Shown one piece after another: positions 8,241 through 19,324 of a DNA stretch of 64,000 nucleotides. Both the position numbers and the translations under genes were made by a program. Numbering within the stretch: position 1 is the stretch's first letter; the number at the start of each line of letters is the position of its first letter. The notes beneath the pieces were generated by a model. The model saw only the letters and a program-made list of their open reading frames with translations. It had not been told where the DNA came from and made no database searches. The DNA is from Streptomyces sp. PT12 (GTDB lineage: Bacteria > Actinomycetota > Actinomycetes > Streptomycetales > Streptomycetaceae). The DNA lies in NCBI RefSeq assembly GCF_003311645.1, contig NZ_QEST01000184.1, forward strand, positions 124,001 through 188,000. The letters run 5' to 3'.

Positions 8241-8956
8241 GCCACACCGCCCCCACCGCCCCCACCATGCCATCGGGCGCCGCGCCCCTGCTCGTCGCGT
8301 CCGGCCTGCGCAAGACCTATGGCGCGACCCCCGCGCTCGCGGGCGCCGACTTCGCCATCGCGTCGGGCGAGGTCGTCGCCGTGATGGGCCCCTCGGGCAG
8401 CGGCAAGTCCACGCTCCTGCACTGCCTCGCCGGCATCGTGCCCCCCGACGACGGCACCGTCAGCTACGCGGGCCGCGACCTCGCCAGGCTCTCCGACGCC
8501 GGGCGCAGCGCCCTGCGCCGCGGGGACTTCGGCTTCGTCTTCCAGTTCGGCCAGCTGGTGCCCGAGCTGACGTGCGAGGAGAACGTCGCCCTTCCGCTGC
8601 GCCTCACCGGCGTCGGCCGCAAGGAGGCGGGGGCGCGCGCCGCCGAGTGGCTCACGCGCCTCGAGGTCGACGACGTCCGCCACCACCGGCCGGGACAGAT
8701 CTCCGGAGGCCAGGGCCAGCGCGTCGCCGTGGCCCGCGCCCTGGTGAACAACCCCCGCGTCCTCTTCGCCGACGAGCCCACAGGCGCCCTCGACTCCCTC
8801 AACGGCGAGCGCGTCATGGAACTCCTCGTCTCCGCCGCCCGCGACACCGGCGCCGCCGTCGTCCTGGTCACCCACGAGTCGCGCGTGGCCGCCTACTCCG
8901 ACCGCGAGGTCGTCGTCCGCGACGGGCGCGCCCGGGACATGGCGGGGGCTTTGTGA
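8237..8956 (+). CDS. ABC transporter ATP-binding protein (MacB/LolD type)
   Basis: A 239-residue nucleotide-binding subunit. Walker A is GPSGSGKST (about residue 53), Q-loop FVFQFGQLVPELT, signature ISGGQGQRVAVARAL, Walker B VLFADEPTGAL and H-loop VTHE. The family pairs with FtsX-type permeases in export or lipoprotein-handling systems. ATG 8237 overlaps the padR stop (ATGA) and GGAGGT lies 6 nt upstream; the GTG of the permease overlaps its own stop. It is translationally coupled in a three-gene operon under PadR control. Confidence 0.95.
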   Translation: MSHTAPTAPTMPSGAAPLLVASGLRKTYGATPALAGADFAIASGEVVAVMGPSGSGKSTLLHCLAGIVPPDDGTVSYAGRDLARLSDAGRSALRRGDFGFVFQFGQLVPELTCEENVALPLRLTGVGRKEAGARAAEWLTRLEVDDVRHHRPGQISGGQGQRVAVARALVNNPRVLFADEPTGALDSLNGERVMELLVSAARDTGAAVVLVTHESRVAAYSDREVVVRDGRARDMAGAL

Positions 8957-11346
8957 GCGAGCGATCAGCCACGTCCCCCGCCACCTGGGCCAGGGAGCTG
9001 GCCCTTGGCGCGCGGTTCGCCGTCACCGGCGGACCCGGCTGGACGCGCACGGCACTCACCGCGTTCGGCGTCGGCCTCGGCGTCATCGTGCTGCTGCTCG
9101 CCGCCTCGGTGCCCACGATGCTCGCCGCGCGCGACGACCGCGGCGACGACCGCAACCCCGACCCGGTGCTGGAAACCGCCATCGAGGACACCCCCGCCGC
9201 CCAGACCTTCCAGGCGCTCAGCGGCTCCACCGAGTACCACGGCGAGGACATCGGCGGCTGGGTCCTCCAGCCGCACGGCGGGGCCGCCACCGAGGCCGAA
9301 CCCCCGCCCGGGCTCGACGCGTTCCCCGCGCCCGGCGAGATGGCCGTCTCCCCGGCGCTCGCGCGCCTGCTCGCGTCCGACGAGGGCGCCCTCCTCGCCG
9401 AACGCCTCGACCATCCCATCGGGGACACCATCGGCGACGAAGGGCTCCAGGGCCCCGGCGACCTCTACTACTACCTCGGCAGCGACACCCTCGGCAGCGA
9501 CACCCTCGACGGGGACACCCCCGACGAGGACGCGAGCACCGCCTACGTGTTCAGCGACGCGACCACGGGGCGCGAGCCGCTGCCCGCCCCGCTGATCCTG
9601 CTCGTCGTGGTCATCTGCGTCGTCCTGCTGATGCCCATCGCCGTCTTCATCGCCACCGCCGTCAGGTTCGGCGGCGAACGGCGCGACCAACGGCTCGCCG
9701 CGCTGCGCCTCGTCGGCGCCGACATCGACATGACGCGGCGCATCGCCGCGGGGGAGACGCTCGTCGGCGCCGTCGCGGGGCTCCTGCTCGGCGGCGCCGC
9801 GTTCCTCCTGCTGCGCGCCTGGCTCGGCACCGTCACCGTGTGGGGCTTCTCCGCGTTCCCCCACGACATCGTGCCCGCCCCGCCGCTCGCCGCGCTCATC
9901 CTGGTCGGCGTGCCCGTCGCGGCCGTCGTCGTCTCGCTGCTCGCGCTGCGCGGCATCGCGATCGAACCGCTCGGCGTGGTGCGCGACGCCACCGAACGCC
10001 GTCGGCGCCTGGTCTGGCGGCTGGTGCCAGGCGCGCTCGGCCTGGTGCTGCTCGCGCCCATGCTGGGCGGCTCGTTCGACGGCGGAAGCACCGGCGGGCA
10101 GGCCCAGGCCGCGGTGGGCGTCGTGCTGCTGCTCGTCGCGGCGACGGTCCTGCTGCCCTGGGTCGTCGAACGCGTCGTGGGGCGCCTGCGCGGCGGCCCC
10201 GTCTCCTTCCAACTCGCCACCAGGAGGCTCCAGCTCAGCAGCGGAGCCGCGGCCAGGACGGTCAGCGGCATCACCGTCGCGGTGGCCGGGGCGACCGCCC
10301 TCTACATGCTGTTCATGGGCGTCAGCGACGAGGAGACCGAGATCACGGGGCAGGACCCCGACCGCGCCCAGATCGAGGTCAGCGAGTCGACCGAGGGCGG
10401 CCTGACGGCGGCGGCGCTGTCGGGCGAGCTTGAGGGCCTGCCCGGCGTCTCCCAGGCCCTGGCCTGGGAGACGACCTCGGCGCAGAGCCCCGGCGCGCGG
10501 CCCGTCGACGGGATCACGCCGTCGGCCCAGGTGGTCGTGGGCGACTGCGCCGTGCTGCGCGAGATGGCCAGGATCGAACGGTGCGCGAACGGCGACCTCT
10601 TCGTCGCGCCCGGCGAGGGCGACCCCTGGGAGCTGGCCGTCGAGCCGGGCCAGGAGCTGGTCCTCGGCGTCGACTCCGAGGGCGTGCCCTATGGCGACGC
10701 GCCCGTGCCGTGGACCCTCCCCGAGAACACGCCCGTCGTCGAGCCCCGCACCGACCCCACCGGCTATGTCAACGCGGGCATCCTCGCCACCCCAGGCGCC
10801 CTTGGCGATGAGCACCTGGCGGGCAGCTGGACCCGCGCGGTGGTCCGCACGGACGGCGACGACCCCGACACCCTCGAACACGTCAGGAACGTCGCCTGGG
10901 GCGAGCACCGCGACGCCTGGGTCTTCGAGCTGGAGTCCCGGCGGGTCTCCGAGGAACTCGCCGACATACAGCGGGCGTTGCTCATCGGCGCCACGGGCGT
11001 GATGACGGTGATCACGGCCAGCATGATCGTCTCGATGCTGGAGCAGCTGCGGGAACGCCGCCGCCTGCTGTCCGCGCTCGTGGCCTTCGGCACCCGGCGC
11101 AGCACGCTGAGCGCGTCGCTCCTGTGGCAGACGGCCGTCCCCGTCGTCCTCGGCCTCGGGCTCGCCGCCATCGTCGGAACGGGGCTCGGCGCCCTGCTGA
11201 TGTCGATGGTGGACCTGCGCGTCGGCGGCTGGCTCGCGTTCCTCCCGATGGCCGCCGTCGGCGCGGGCATGATCGCGACGGTGACCCTGGTGAGCCTCCC
11301 CCTGCTGTGGCACATGATGCGCCCCGACGGCCTCCGCACGGAGTGA
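8953..11346 (+). CDS. FtsX-like ABC transporter permease
   Basis: A 797-residue permease with duplicated FtsX architecture. One membrane helix lies near residue 32, followed by an extracytoplasmic domain with Asp/Thr-rich repeats (GSDTL twice, about 178-188). Three helices follow (about 210-340), then an inner pair, a second extracytoplasmic region (about 455-665), and three final helices ending near 790. GTG 8953 overlaps the upstream stop by 4 bp. With the ATPase it forms a probable exporter or efflux complex; the substrate cannot be told from sequence. A terminator hairpin lies about 20 bp after the stop. Confidence 0.9.
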   Translation: MSERSATSPATWARELALGARFAVTGGPGWTRTALTAFGVGLGVIVLLLAASVPTMLAARDDRGDDRNPDPVLETAIEDTPAAQTFQALSGSTEYHGEDIGGWVLQPHGGAATEAEPPPGLDAFPAPGEMAVSPALARLLASDEGALLAERLDHPIGDTIGDEGLQGPGDLYYYLGSDTLGSDTLDGDTPDEDASTAYVFSDATTGREPLPAPLILLVVVICVVLLMPIAVFIATAVRFGGERRDQRLAALRLVGADIDMTRRIAAGETLVGAVAGLLLGGAAFLLLRAWLGTVTVWGFSAFPHDIVPAPPLAALILVGVPVAAVVVSLLALRGIAIEPLGVVRDATERRRRLVWRLVPGALGLVLLAPMLGGSFDGGSTGGQAQAAVGVVLLLVAATVLLPWVVERVVGRLRGGPVSFQLATRRLQLSSGAAARTVSGITVAVAGATALYMLFMGVSDEETEITGQDPDRAQIEVSESTEGGLTAAALSGELEGLPGVSQALAWETTSAQSPGARPVDGITPSAQVVVGDCAVLREMARIERCANGDLFVAPGEGDPWELAVEPGQELVLGVDSEGVPYGDAPVPWTLPENTPVVEPRTDPTGYVNAGILATPGALGDEHLAGSWTRAVVRTDGDDPDTLEHVRNVAWGEHRDAWVFELESRRVSEELADIQRALLIGATGVMTVITASMIVSMLEQLRERRRLLSALVAFGTRRSTLSASLLWQTAVPVVLGLGLAAIVGTGLGALLMSMVDLRVGGWLAFLPMAAVGAGMIATVTLVSLPLLWHMMRPDGLRTE

Positions 11347-11364
11347 CCCCACCCCGGCCCACCC

Positions 11365-11394
11365 GCCCACCCGCCCCGCGGGGCGCGGGTGGGC
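11365..11394 (+). terminator. Terminator of the padR-ABC operon
   Basis: An inverted repeat (GCCCACCCG at 11365 with CGGGTGGGC ending at 11394) encloses a GC core, 18 bp after the permease stop. A second hairpin, 10-bp stem and 7-base loop, spans 11426-11452 and can serve as a backup. Confidence 0.65.
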
Positions 11395-11547
11395 ACCGCC
11401 ATGGTCGTGGGCCGCGACCGGCGTGGCCCGCCTCGCCTTCGACGAGGCGGGCGGGCGCCGCGGCCGGGGCGGCAACGGCCGCGTCGGGCCGCGCCTTCCG
11501 GCCCTCTCGGGCGGGCGGCCCCCGCGGGGGCGGGTGGGCCGGGGATG

Positions 11548-11607
11548 CCAACGGGCATGCGGCCAACGGGCATGCGGCCAACGGGCATGCGGCCAGCGGG
11601 CATGCGG
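11548..11607. repeat. Four tandem 15-bp repeats between convergent genes
   Basis: CCAACGGGCATGCGG is repeated at 11548, 11563 and 11578, and once more at 11593 with one change (CCAGC). Each unit contains the palindrome GCATGC. The repeats lie in the 311-bp gap between the permease stop (11346) and the convergent membrane protein stop (11658), which has no supported gene. The 15-bp length would keep a frame open, but no start or protein signature goes with it. Confidence 0.85.
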
Positions 11608-11657
11608 CGCGGGGGCGTTACCCCGGGGCGGCAGCCCTGGAGGGGCGGTGGGCGGGG

Positions 11658-13436
11658 TCACCGCAGCGCGCGCAGCGCCTTCCGGACGCGTGCCGTGTCC
11701 TTCCGTATCCCCGGCACCTGGGTCGCCGACAGGACGTTCGCCTGGGCGTGCAGCAGCCGCTCGTACTCCGCCCGCAGGCGTTGCAGGATCCGCAGCGCGC
11801 GGGGCGCGCTCGGCTCCCGGGCGTCCGCGAGCTCGTCGCCGAGGCGTATCAGGTCAGCGCGCGCCGCCTGGGCCGCCAGCTTCGCCCTGGCCAGCTCCGC
11901 GCGCGCCTCATCGGGCGCCAGCCGCGCCAGGCGCCTGCGATGGCGGTCCATCGCCAGGGTCCTGCGCTGGCGGCGCGTCAGCCGCATGACCAGGGGCGGG
12001 AGCACCCAGATCGCCACGACGGCCAGGACGATCAGCACGGAGCGCCGCAGGCCCGCCCCTTCCCGCTCCTCGGCCGCCTCGGACCCCGCGGCCTCGTCCT
12101 CACCGCCGCCCCCGGCGTCCGCGTCCCCGCCGCCGCCCGAGATCGCCGACGCGCCGAGCTCTTCGAGCAGCGATGTCATCGTCGACGCCACGAAGTTCTC
12201 TTCGCCGTTCCACGCGAACTCCGCCGCCCACACGAACGCCTCGTCGCCCGTCGCCGAGACCGTGGAGATCCGGCCGCCGTGGTAGGGGTCGACGAGGAAC
12301 ACCGCGGCGTTCCCGCCGTCGGCGGCGATCAGCCGCGCCGCGTCCGGCTCGTACATCGGGTAGTCGTCGCCGGTCTGCAACTCCGTGACGCCCTCCGGCA
12401 GGAAAGCCACCCGCGCCGCCCCGTCGGCCGCCGCGAGGTCGTCGGCCAGCGCGGCCACCGTGTCGGCGTCCGTGTGGCCGTCGGACACGCCGGGGTGCAC
12501 ATACACCGAGGGACCGGCCGCCAGCGCCTCGCGTGCCACCTCCGTGACATCCTCCCCGAGCACCGACGCCAGGAGCGCCACGCGCTCGGGCAGCTCGCCC
12601 GCGGGGACCTCCGTGATCCCCGAGGCGCCGACCACCATCTCCAGCTCGCTGATGGAGAACGGCACCCCCGACCCGGCGCTCACCACCGCGGAGAACTCGC
12701 CGTCCTCCCACTGCATCAGCAGCGCGACCCCGTCGTCCGGCAGCCCGTCCAGCATGGACGCGCGCGCCTCCTCCATGTCGCCGCCAAGGCCCGAGACCAA
12801 CGCCACCCGCACCGAGGGCACGTCGGCGAACGCCTCGCGCAGCATCTCCTCGTCGAGCCCGGGGAACGCCTCGCTCACGGCCGGGTCCACGAAGAACGGG
12901 TCATCGCCGCCCGCCGTCTGCGCCACCCGGGGGCGCAGGTCACCGTCGAGCGCGTCGGGCAGGGTCAGCAGGAAGTTCCCCGAGGGTATGCCGATCCGCT
13001 CCATGTTCTCCGCGGCCAGCTCGTCAAGCGTCGCGGACACCCCTGACACCGCCCACGCCTCGGATGTGTCGGGGCTGTCGCTCACGGGCGTGTGCACTTC
13101 GTTGTACACCAGGTAGACGCCGGGCTGACCCACCTCGGCCGCCAACTCCTCGGCGGCCGCGTCCCCTTCGGGGATCTCCTCGGTGAGCATGGCCACCCGC
13201 ACCGGCGTCCGGGCCATGCCGTACCTGGCGTTCATCAGGGCGACCGCGTCGTCGTCGATCCCCTCGTACCCCTCGGCGACCCACACGCCCGGCCCCTCGG
13301 CCAACGCCTGGGCCGCCTCGGCCAGCTGGCCATCCGCCGCCCGCGCCGGGGGAGCGGCGAACAGCCCGAGCAGCAGGGCGGGGCCGATCACCGCGGCCAC
13401 GCACCCCGCACCCCGCCTCGACCGGCCTGCCATCAC
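11658..13436 (-). CDS. Secreted/membrane-anchored protein of unknown function with internal repeats
   Basis: A 592-residue protein I do not recognise. A signal peptide ends near residue 34 (PPARA-AD). The exported part (35-430) seems to hold three related units of about 120-140 residues, two of them opening LAEGPGVWV and LAAGPSVYV. An acidic Gly-rich linker leads to one membrane helix (about 463-482), then a basic, helical, probably cytoplasmic tail of about 110 residues. The topology suggests a single-pass anchored extracellular domain. GTG 13436 is followed directly by ATG; GGGAGGGG lies upstream of both. It diverges from the Ser/Thr kinase, which may share its promoter region. Confidence 0.75.
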   Translation of the reverse strand: MMAGRSRRGAGCVAAVIGPALLLGLFAAPPARAADGQLAEAAQALAEGPGVWVAEGYEGIDDDAVALMNARYGMARTPVRVAMLTEEIPEGDAAAEELAAEVGQPGVYLVYNEVHTPVSDSPDTSEAWAVSGVSATLDELAAENMERIGIPSGNFLLTLPDALDGDLRPRVAQTAGGDDPFFVDPAVSEAFPGLDEEMLREAFADVPSVRVALVSGLGGDMEEARASMLDGLPDDGVALLMQWEDGEFSAVVSAGSGVPFSISELEMVVGASGITEVPAGELPERVALLASVLGEDVTEVAREALAAGPSVYVHPGVSDGHTDADTVAALADDLAAADGAARVAFLPEGVTELQTGDDYPMYEPDAARLIAADGGNAAVFLVDPYHGGRISTVSATGDEAFVWAAEFAWNGEENFVASTMTSLLEELGASAISGGGGDADAGGGGEDEAAGSEAAEEREGAGLRRSVLIVLAVVAIWVLPPLVMRLTRRQRRTLAMDRHRRRLARLAPDEARAELARAKLAAQAARADLIRLGDELADAREPSAPRALRILQRLRAEYERLLHAQANVLSATQVPGIRKDTARVRKALRALR

Positions 13437-13553
13437 ACGCCCCTCCCGCTCCGCCTGTCGCGCTCGTCCGCACCCCCGCCCGCTGCCGGACGCTGCTGTG
13501 GGATCCTAAGCCGTCCCACTGACAACTGACATCGGGGAGTTCGGGGGAAGCCC

Positions 13554-15005
<1,452 letters not shown>

Positions 15006-15016
15006 CCGGGGGCCGG

Positions 15017-15022
15017 TAGATT
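15017..15022 (+). promoter_or_regulatory. -10 box of a probable leaderless fumC promoter
   Basis: TAGATT ends 7 nt before the fumC ATG. At that spacing transcription would start at or next to the A of the start codon, and no ribosome binding site is visible. Confidence 0.45.
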
Positions 15023-15029
15023 CGCTCCC

Positions 15030-16424
15030 ATGAGTGGTACGAACGAATACCGCGTCGAGCATGACTCGATGGGCGAGGTGCGGGTCCCCGCGGACGCCAA
15101 GTGGCGGGCGCAGACGCAGCGGGCCGTGGAGAACTTCCCGATCTCCGGCCAGCGCATCGAACGCGCCCACATCGCGGCCCTGGCCCGCATCAAGGCGGCC
15201 GCGGCCACGGTCAACGCCCAGCTCGGCGTCGTCGAGAAGGACATGGCCGAGGCCATCGTCTCGGCCGCCGACGAGGTCGCCGAAGGCCGCTGGGACGAGC
15301 ACTTCCCCGTCGACGTCTTCCAGACCGGCTCGGGCACCTCGTCCAACATGAACACCAACGAGGTGCTCGCCACCCTGGCCACCGAGCGCCTCGGCCGCCC
15401 TGTCCACCCCAACGACCATGTCAACGCCAGCCAGTCGTCCAACGACGTCTTCCCCTCCTCCATCCACATCGCGGCCACGGGCGCCGTCACCGGCGAGCTG
15501 ATCCCCGCGCTGAACCACCTCGCCGACGCATTGGAGCGCAAGGGCGCGGAATTCGCCGAGGTGGTGAAGTCGGGGCGCACACACCTGATGGACGCGACGC
15601 CCGTCACCCTCGGGCAGGAGTTCAACGGGTACGCGGCACAGGTACGTTTCGGCATCGAACGCCTCAACGCCTCGCTGCCGCGCCTCGCCGAGCTGCCCCT
15701 GGGCGGCACCGCCGTGGGCACCGGGATCAACACCCCGCCCGGCTTCTCCGCCGCCGTGATCACGGAGGTGGCCCGCGCCACCGGCCTCCCGCTGACCGAG
15801 GCGCGCGACCACTTCGAGGCCCAGGGCGCCCGCGACGGCCTCGTGGAGACCTCAGGGCAGCTGCGCACCATCGCGGTCTCGCTCAGCAAGATCTGCAACG
15901 ACCTGCGCTGGATGTCCTCGGGCCCGCGCACCGGCCTTGCCGAGATCGCGCTCCCCGACCTCCAGCCGGGCTCGTCGATCATGCCGGGCAAGGTCAACCC
16001 CGTGATTCCCGAGGCCGTTCTCATGGTCGCCGCCCAGGTCACGGGCAACGACGTCACCGTCGCCACCGCGGGCGCCTCGGGCAACTTCGAGCTGAACGTC
16101 CAGCTGCCCGTCATCGCCAAGAACCTGCTGGAGTCCATCAGGCTGCTGGCCAACGCCTCGCGCCTGCTCGCCGACCGCACCGTCGACGGCATCACCGCCA
16201 ACGCCGAACGCGCCCGCGAGTACGCCGAGTCCTCGCCCTCGGTGGTCACCCCCCTCAACCGCTACCTGGGGTATGAGGAGGCCGCCAAGATCGCCAAGCG
16301 CGCCCTCGCCGAGCGCAAGACGATCCGCGAGACGGTGCTCGACGGCGGCTACGTCGACCGCGGGGACCTGACGATCGAGCAGCTCGACGAGGCGCTCGAC
16401 GTCCTCCGCATGACCCGCCCCTGA
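15030..16424 (+). CDS. fumC: Fumarate hydratase class II
   Basis: Interconverts fumarate and malate in the citric acid cycle. The 464-residue length is typical of the iron-independent class II enzyme. Visible signatures are [26 protein letters not shown], the [10 protein letters not shown] His region and the superfamily signature [11 protein letters not shown] (catalytic Ser loop, about 314-324). The start is ATG 15030, just after a TAGATT box, and fits the family N-terminus. Aspartase and other members share the fold, but the overall match favours fumarase. Confidence 0.96.
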   Translation: MSGTNEYRVEHDSMGEVRVPADAKWRAQTQRAVENFPISGQRIERAHIAALARIKAAAATVNAQLGVVEKDMAEAIVSAADEVAEGRWDEHFPVDVFQTGSGTSSNMNTNEVLATLATERLGRPVHPNDHVNASQSSNDVFPSSIHIAATGAVTGELIPALNHLADALERKGAEFAEVVKSGRTHLMDATPVTLGQEFNGYAAQVRFGIERLNASLPRLAELPLGGTAVGTGINTPPGFSAAVITEVARATGLPLTEARDHFEAQGARDGLVETSGQLRTIAVSLSKICNDLRWMSSGPRTGLAEIALPDLQPGSSIMPGKVNPVIPEAVLMVAAQVTGNDVTVATAGASGNFELNVQLPVIAKNLLESIRLLANASRLLADRTVDGITANAERAREYAESSPSVVTPLNRYLGYEEAAKIAKRALAERKTIRETVLDGGYVDRGDLTIEQLDEALDVLRMTRP

Positions 16425-16573
16425 CCGCCGCACGACCGAGCCGCCGCACCACGCGAGCCGCACCAACACGGCCACGACAACGGCCACGACACGGCCTTCA
16501 CGGCCGAGCCATGGCCTTGACAAGCGTTCGAGCTTCAGCCCCCGGCCGCGCCCGCCCTCCGCGTCGACCCGAA

Positions 16574-16579
16574 TACCAT
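16574..16579 (+). promoter_or_regulatory. -10 box of a probable leaderless DUF402 promoter
   Basis: TACCAT ends 6 nt before ATG 16586 with no ribosome binding site between. The preceding gap (16425-16573) holds nothing else I can support. Confidence 0.4.
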
Positions 16580-16585
16580 GTGTAG

Positions 16586-17359
16586 ATGACAACGGGAGAA
16601 GACGGGACCGGCGGTGCGCGTCCGTGGCAGCCGGGGGACCACATTCTGTGGAGATATCGCGCCAATGGGCGGGGAGAGCCACGGGAATTCCACATCTGCC
16701 GACCGGTCACCGTTGTCCAGGACACCCCCGATCTGCTGGCCGTGTGGATGGCGCCCGGCACGGAGTGCGTCAGGCCCGAGCTCGCCGATGGCACGCCCGT
16801 GCACGACGAGCCGCTGGCCACCCGTTACACCAAGCCGCGCACGACCGTTCACGGCCGGTGGCTCGGCGCCGGGGTCCTCAAGCTCGCGCGCCCCGGCGAG
16901 CCGTGGTCGGTGTGGCTTTTCTGGGATCGGGGCTGGCGCTTCAAGAACTGGTACGTCAATCTTGAAGAACCCCGGAGCCGGTGGCCGGGAGGGGTCGATT
17001 CGGAGGACCATTTTCTCGATATCGCGGTGTACCCCGACCGCAGCTGGGAGTGGCGGGACGAGGATGAGTTCGCCCAGGCACAGCAGGCAGGACTGCTGGA
17101 CGCCGGGCAGGTGGAGCGCATCCGCGAGGCCGGGCGCGAGGCCACCCGCGCGATCCGCGCGTGGGACAGGCCGTTCTCCGAGGACTGGGTGGCATGGCGA
17201 CCCGATCCGCACTGGCGGATCCCCCGGCTGCCCGCCGACTGGGACCGCGCCCCCGACGACAGCGCTCCCGACGCCCCGGCTTCCGGTGACCTGGCTTCCG
17301 ATGCCCCGGCTCCGGTGCCCGATGTCCGCGTCCGGCGGCCCCACCCACGAGCCTCTTGA
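16586..17359 (+). CDS. DUF402 (FomD-like) domain protein
   Basis: A 257-residue protein whose residues 20-190 match the DUF402/FomD fold in style: HILWRYRANG at the start, LFWDRGWRFKNWYVNLEEP, and DHFLDIAVYPDRSWEWRDEDEF, the conserved acidic/aromatic core. Family members hydrolyse nucleotide-linked diphosphates or phosphonates in a metal-dependent manner (FomD acts in fosfomycin biosynthesis), but most actinomycete copies have no known substrate. The last 50 residues are an acidic Pro/Ala tail. It lies between fumC and the SpoIIE phosphatase, as I recall for Streptomyces chromosomes. Confidence 0.85.
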   Translation: MTTGEDGTGGARPWQPGDHILWRYRANGRGEPREFHICRPVTVVQDTPDLLAVWMAPGTECVRPELADGTPVHDEPLATRYTKPRTTVHGRWLGAGVLKLARPGEPWSVWLFWDRGWRFKNWYVNLEEPRSRWPGGVDSEDHFLDIAVYPDRSWEWRDEDEFAQAQQAGLLDAGQVERIREAGREATRAIRAWDRPFSEDWVAWRPDPHWRIPRLPADWDRAPDDSAPDAPASGDLASDAPAPVPDVRVRRPHPRAS

Positions 17360-17452
17360 TACGCCCCTGGCCACCAAACGTAGGATCGACCCCCACAACC
17401 TCACAACGACCCCACTCCGCATGCTAGTTCCCGCCTGGATGGATCTCCCCTT

Positions 17453-19324
17453 GTGACGGACCCGACCCCACCGCAGCACGCGGCGCGCACGGCGGACGTT
17501 CCCGCGTTCGCCGAAGGACCGGCGCTGCCGCACGCCCGCTCCGAGCCCGAGTCGACGGAGCAGCCGCCAGCCCGCCCGGCGTCGGGCGAGGGGCTCAACG
17601 GCGGGATGGGCGACACCGACAGGCTGCGGTTCGTGGGGGCCGCCACCCGTCGCATCGCCCGCGGGATGGACCTGGACGAGATCGTGCTCGGCCTGTGCCG
17701 CGCCACCGTGCCCACGTTCTCCGACGCCATCCTCGTCTACCTCAGACACCCCCTGCCGGTCGGCGACGAGCAGCCCGTGACGCCCATGGTGCTCAAGCTG
17801 CGCCGCACCGACCGCATCCCCGAGGCCCTGTCGCTCGGCGGCGCCTCGCTCGAATCCCTCGACGACGTGCACGGCGACGGCTCGGGCCCCGTTCTGCCGA
17901 TCCTGGCCAGCGCGACCCCGCTGGTCGAGGTCAGGGGGAACGGGCCGCTCGCCGAGGTGCTGCGCGGCGTCCGGCCCGTCTTCGTGGAGTCCCAGGTGCC
18001 CAGGGCGGCGCTGCGCGAGCTGACCGGGGCCGTGGCGCTCCCCGAGGGGCACCGGGCGATCCTCGCGCCGCTGCGTGGGCGGCGCCGGGTCATCGGCGCC
18101 GCGGTGTTTCTGCGGCGGCCCGACCGCGAGTCGTTCGAGCAGGAGGACCTTCAGGTCGCCCAGCAGCTCGCGACCCACTCCGCGCTCGGCGTGGACAAGG
18201 CCGTGCTCTACGGCCGTGAGGCGTCGATCGCCGACGAGTTGCAGCGCACGATGCTCCCCGACGACCTGCCGCAGCCCACCGGCGTGCGGCTGGCCAGCCG
18301 TTACCTCCCCGCCGCCCAGTCCGCGCGCGTCGGCGGCGACTGGTACGACGCGATCCCGCTGCCCGGCAGCCGCATCGCGCTGGTCGTGGGCGACGTGATG
18401 GGCCACTCCACGACATCCGCGGCCATCATGGGCCAGCTGCGCACCACGGTGCAGACCCTCGCGGGCCTCGACCTGCCGCCGCAGGAGGTGCTGCACCACC
18501 TCGACGAGCAGGCCCAACGCCTGGGCACCGACCGGATGGCGACGTGCCTCTACGCCGTCTACGACCCGGTCGAGCACCGCATCACCGCGGCCAACGCCGG
18601 TCACCCGCCGCCCGTTCTCCTTCATGTGGACGGCTCGACCGAGCTGGTCGACCTCCCGCCCAACGCGCCCATCGGCGTGGGCGGCGTCGACTTCGAGACG
18701 GTCGAGCTGCCTGCGCCCGCGGGCGCCACCCTCGTGCTGTACACCGACGGCCTGGTCGAGTCCCGCAGCCGCGACGTGTGGACGGGCGTGGAGCACCTGA
18801 GGGAGAAGCTGGCGGAGATCTCCCGGCTGACGCGGCCCGACGCCGCGGCGCCGCTTGAGCCGCTGTGCGACGAGATCCTTGACATCGTCGGCCCCGGCGA
18901 CCGCGACGACGACATCGCCCTGCTCGCCGCGAGGTTCGAGGGCATCGCCCCGGGGAACGTCGCCTACTGCCGCCTCGACCCGCGCGCCGAGTCGGTGCGC
19001 GAGGCGCGCCGCCTGGTGCGGGACAGCCTGGCGCGCTGGGAGCTCGAAGAGCTGGAGGACTCCGTCGAGCTGCTGGTCAGCGAGGTGGTGACCAACGCCG
19101 TTCGCTATGCCGAACGCCCCGTGTCCGTCCGGCTGTTGCGCACCGACGTGCTGCGCTGCGAGGTGGGCGACGACGTGCCGCAGCTGCCGAGGCTGCGGCA
19201 GGCGGGCCCGGCGGACGAGGGCGGCAGGGGCCTCTATCTCGTCCAGCGCCTCGCCCGCCAGTGGGGCGCGACCCGCCTGAGCACGGGCAAGCTCGTGTGG
19301 TTCGAGATGGCGCCTCCCGCCTAA
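17453..19324 (+). CDS. SpoIIE-type PP2C phosphatase with GAF and anti-sigma kinase domains
   Basis: A 623-residue signalling protein with three parts. A GAF-like sensor covers about 45-250. The SpoIIE/PP2C phosphatase covers about 260-480, with RVGGDWYDAIPL, VVGDVMGHS and TDGLVESR carrying the metal-binding Asp residues. A C-terminal HATPase_c domain (about 500-623) has the N-box EVVTNAVRYA and GLYLVQRLARQWG. Such proteins set the phosphorylation state of anti-sigma-factor antagonists and so control alternative sigma factors. GTG 17453 is the start. Its TAA overlaps the stop codon of the convergent ribbon-helix-helix gene. Confidence 0.93.
   Translation: MTDPTPPQHAARTADVPAFAEGPALPHARSEPESTEQPPARPASGEGLNGGMGDTDRLRFVGAATRRIARGMDLDEIVLGLCRATVPTFSDAILVYLRHPLPVGDEQPVTPMVLKLRRTDRIPEALSLGGASLESLDDVHGDGSGPVLPILASATPLVEVRGNGPLAEVLRGVRPVFVESQVPRAALRELTGAVALPEGHRAILAPLRGRRRVIGAAVFLRRPDRESFEQEDLQVAQQLATHSALGVDKAVLYGREASIADELQRTMLPDDLPQPTGVRLASRYLPAAQSARVGGDWYDAIPLPGSRIALVVGDVMGHSTTSAAIMGQLRTTVQTLAGLDLPPQEVLHHLDEQAQRLGTDRMATCLYAVYDPVEHRITAANAGHPPPVLLHVDGSTELVDLPPNAPIGVGGVDFETVELPAPAGATLVLYTDGLVESRSRDVWTGVEHLREKLAEISRLTRPDAAAPLEPLCDEILDIVGPGDRDDDIALLAARFEGIAPGNVAYCRLDPRAESVREARRLVRDSLARWELEELEDSVELLVSEVVTNAVRYAERPVSVRLLRTDVLRCEVGDDVPQLPRLRQAGPADEGGRGLYLVQRLARQWGATRLSTGKLVWFEMAPPA

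Noticed and set aside
11548-11607. CRISPR-like array
   Set aside because: Units are directly adjacent with no spacers and only 15 bp long.
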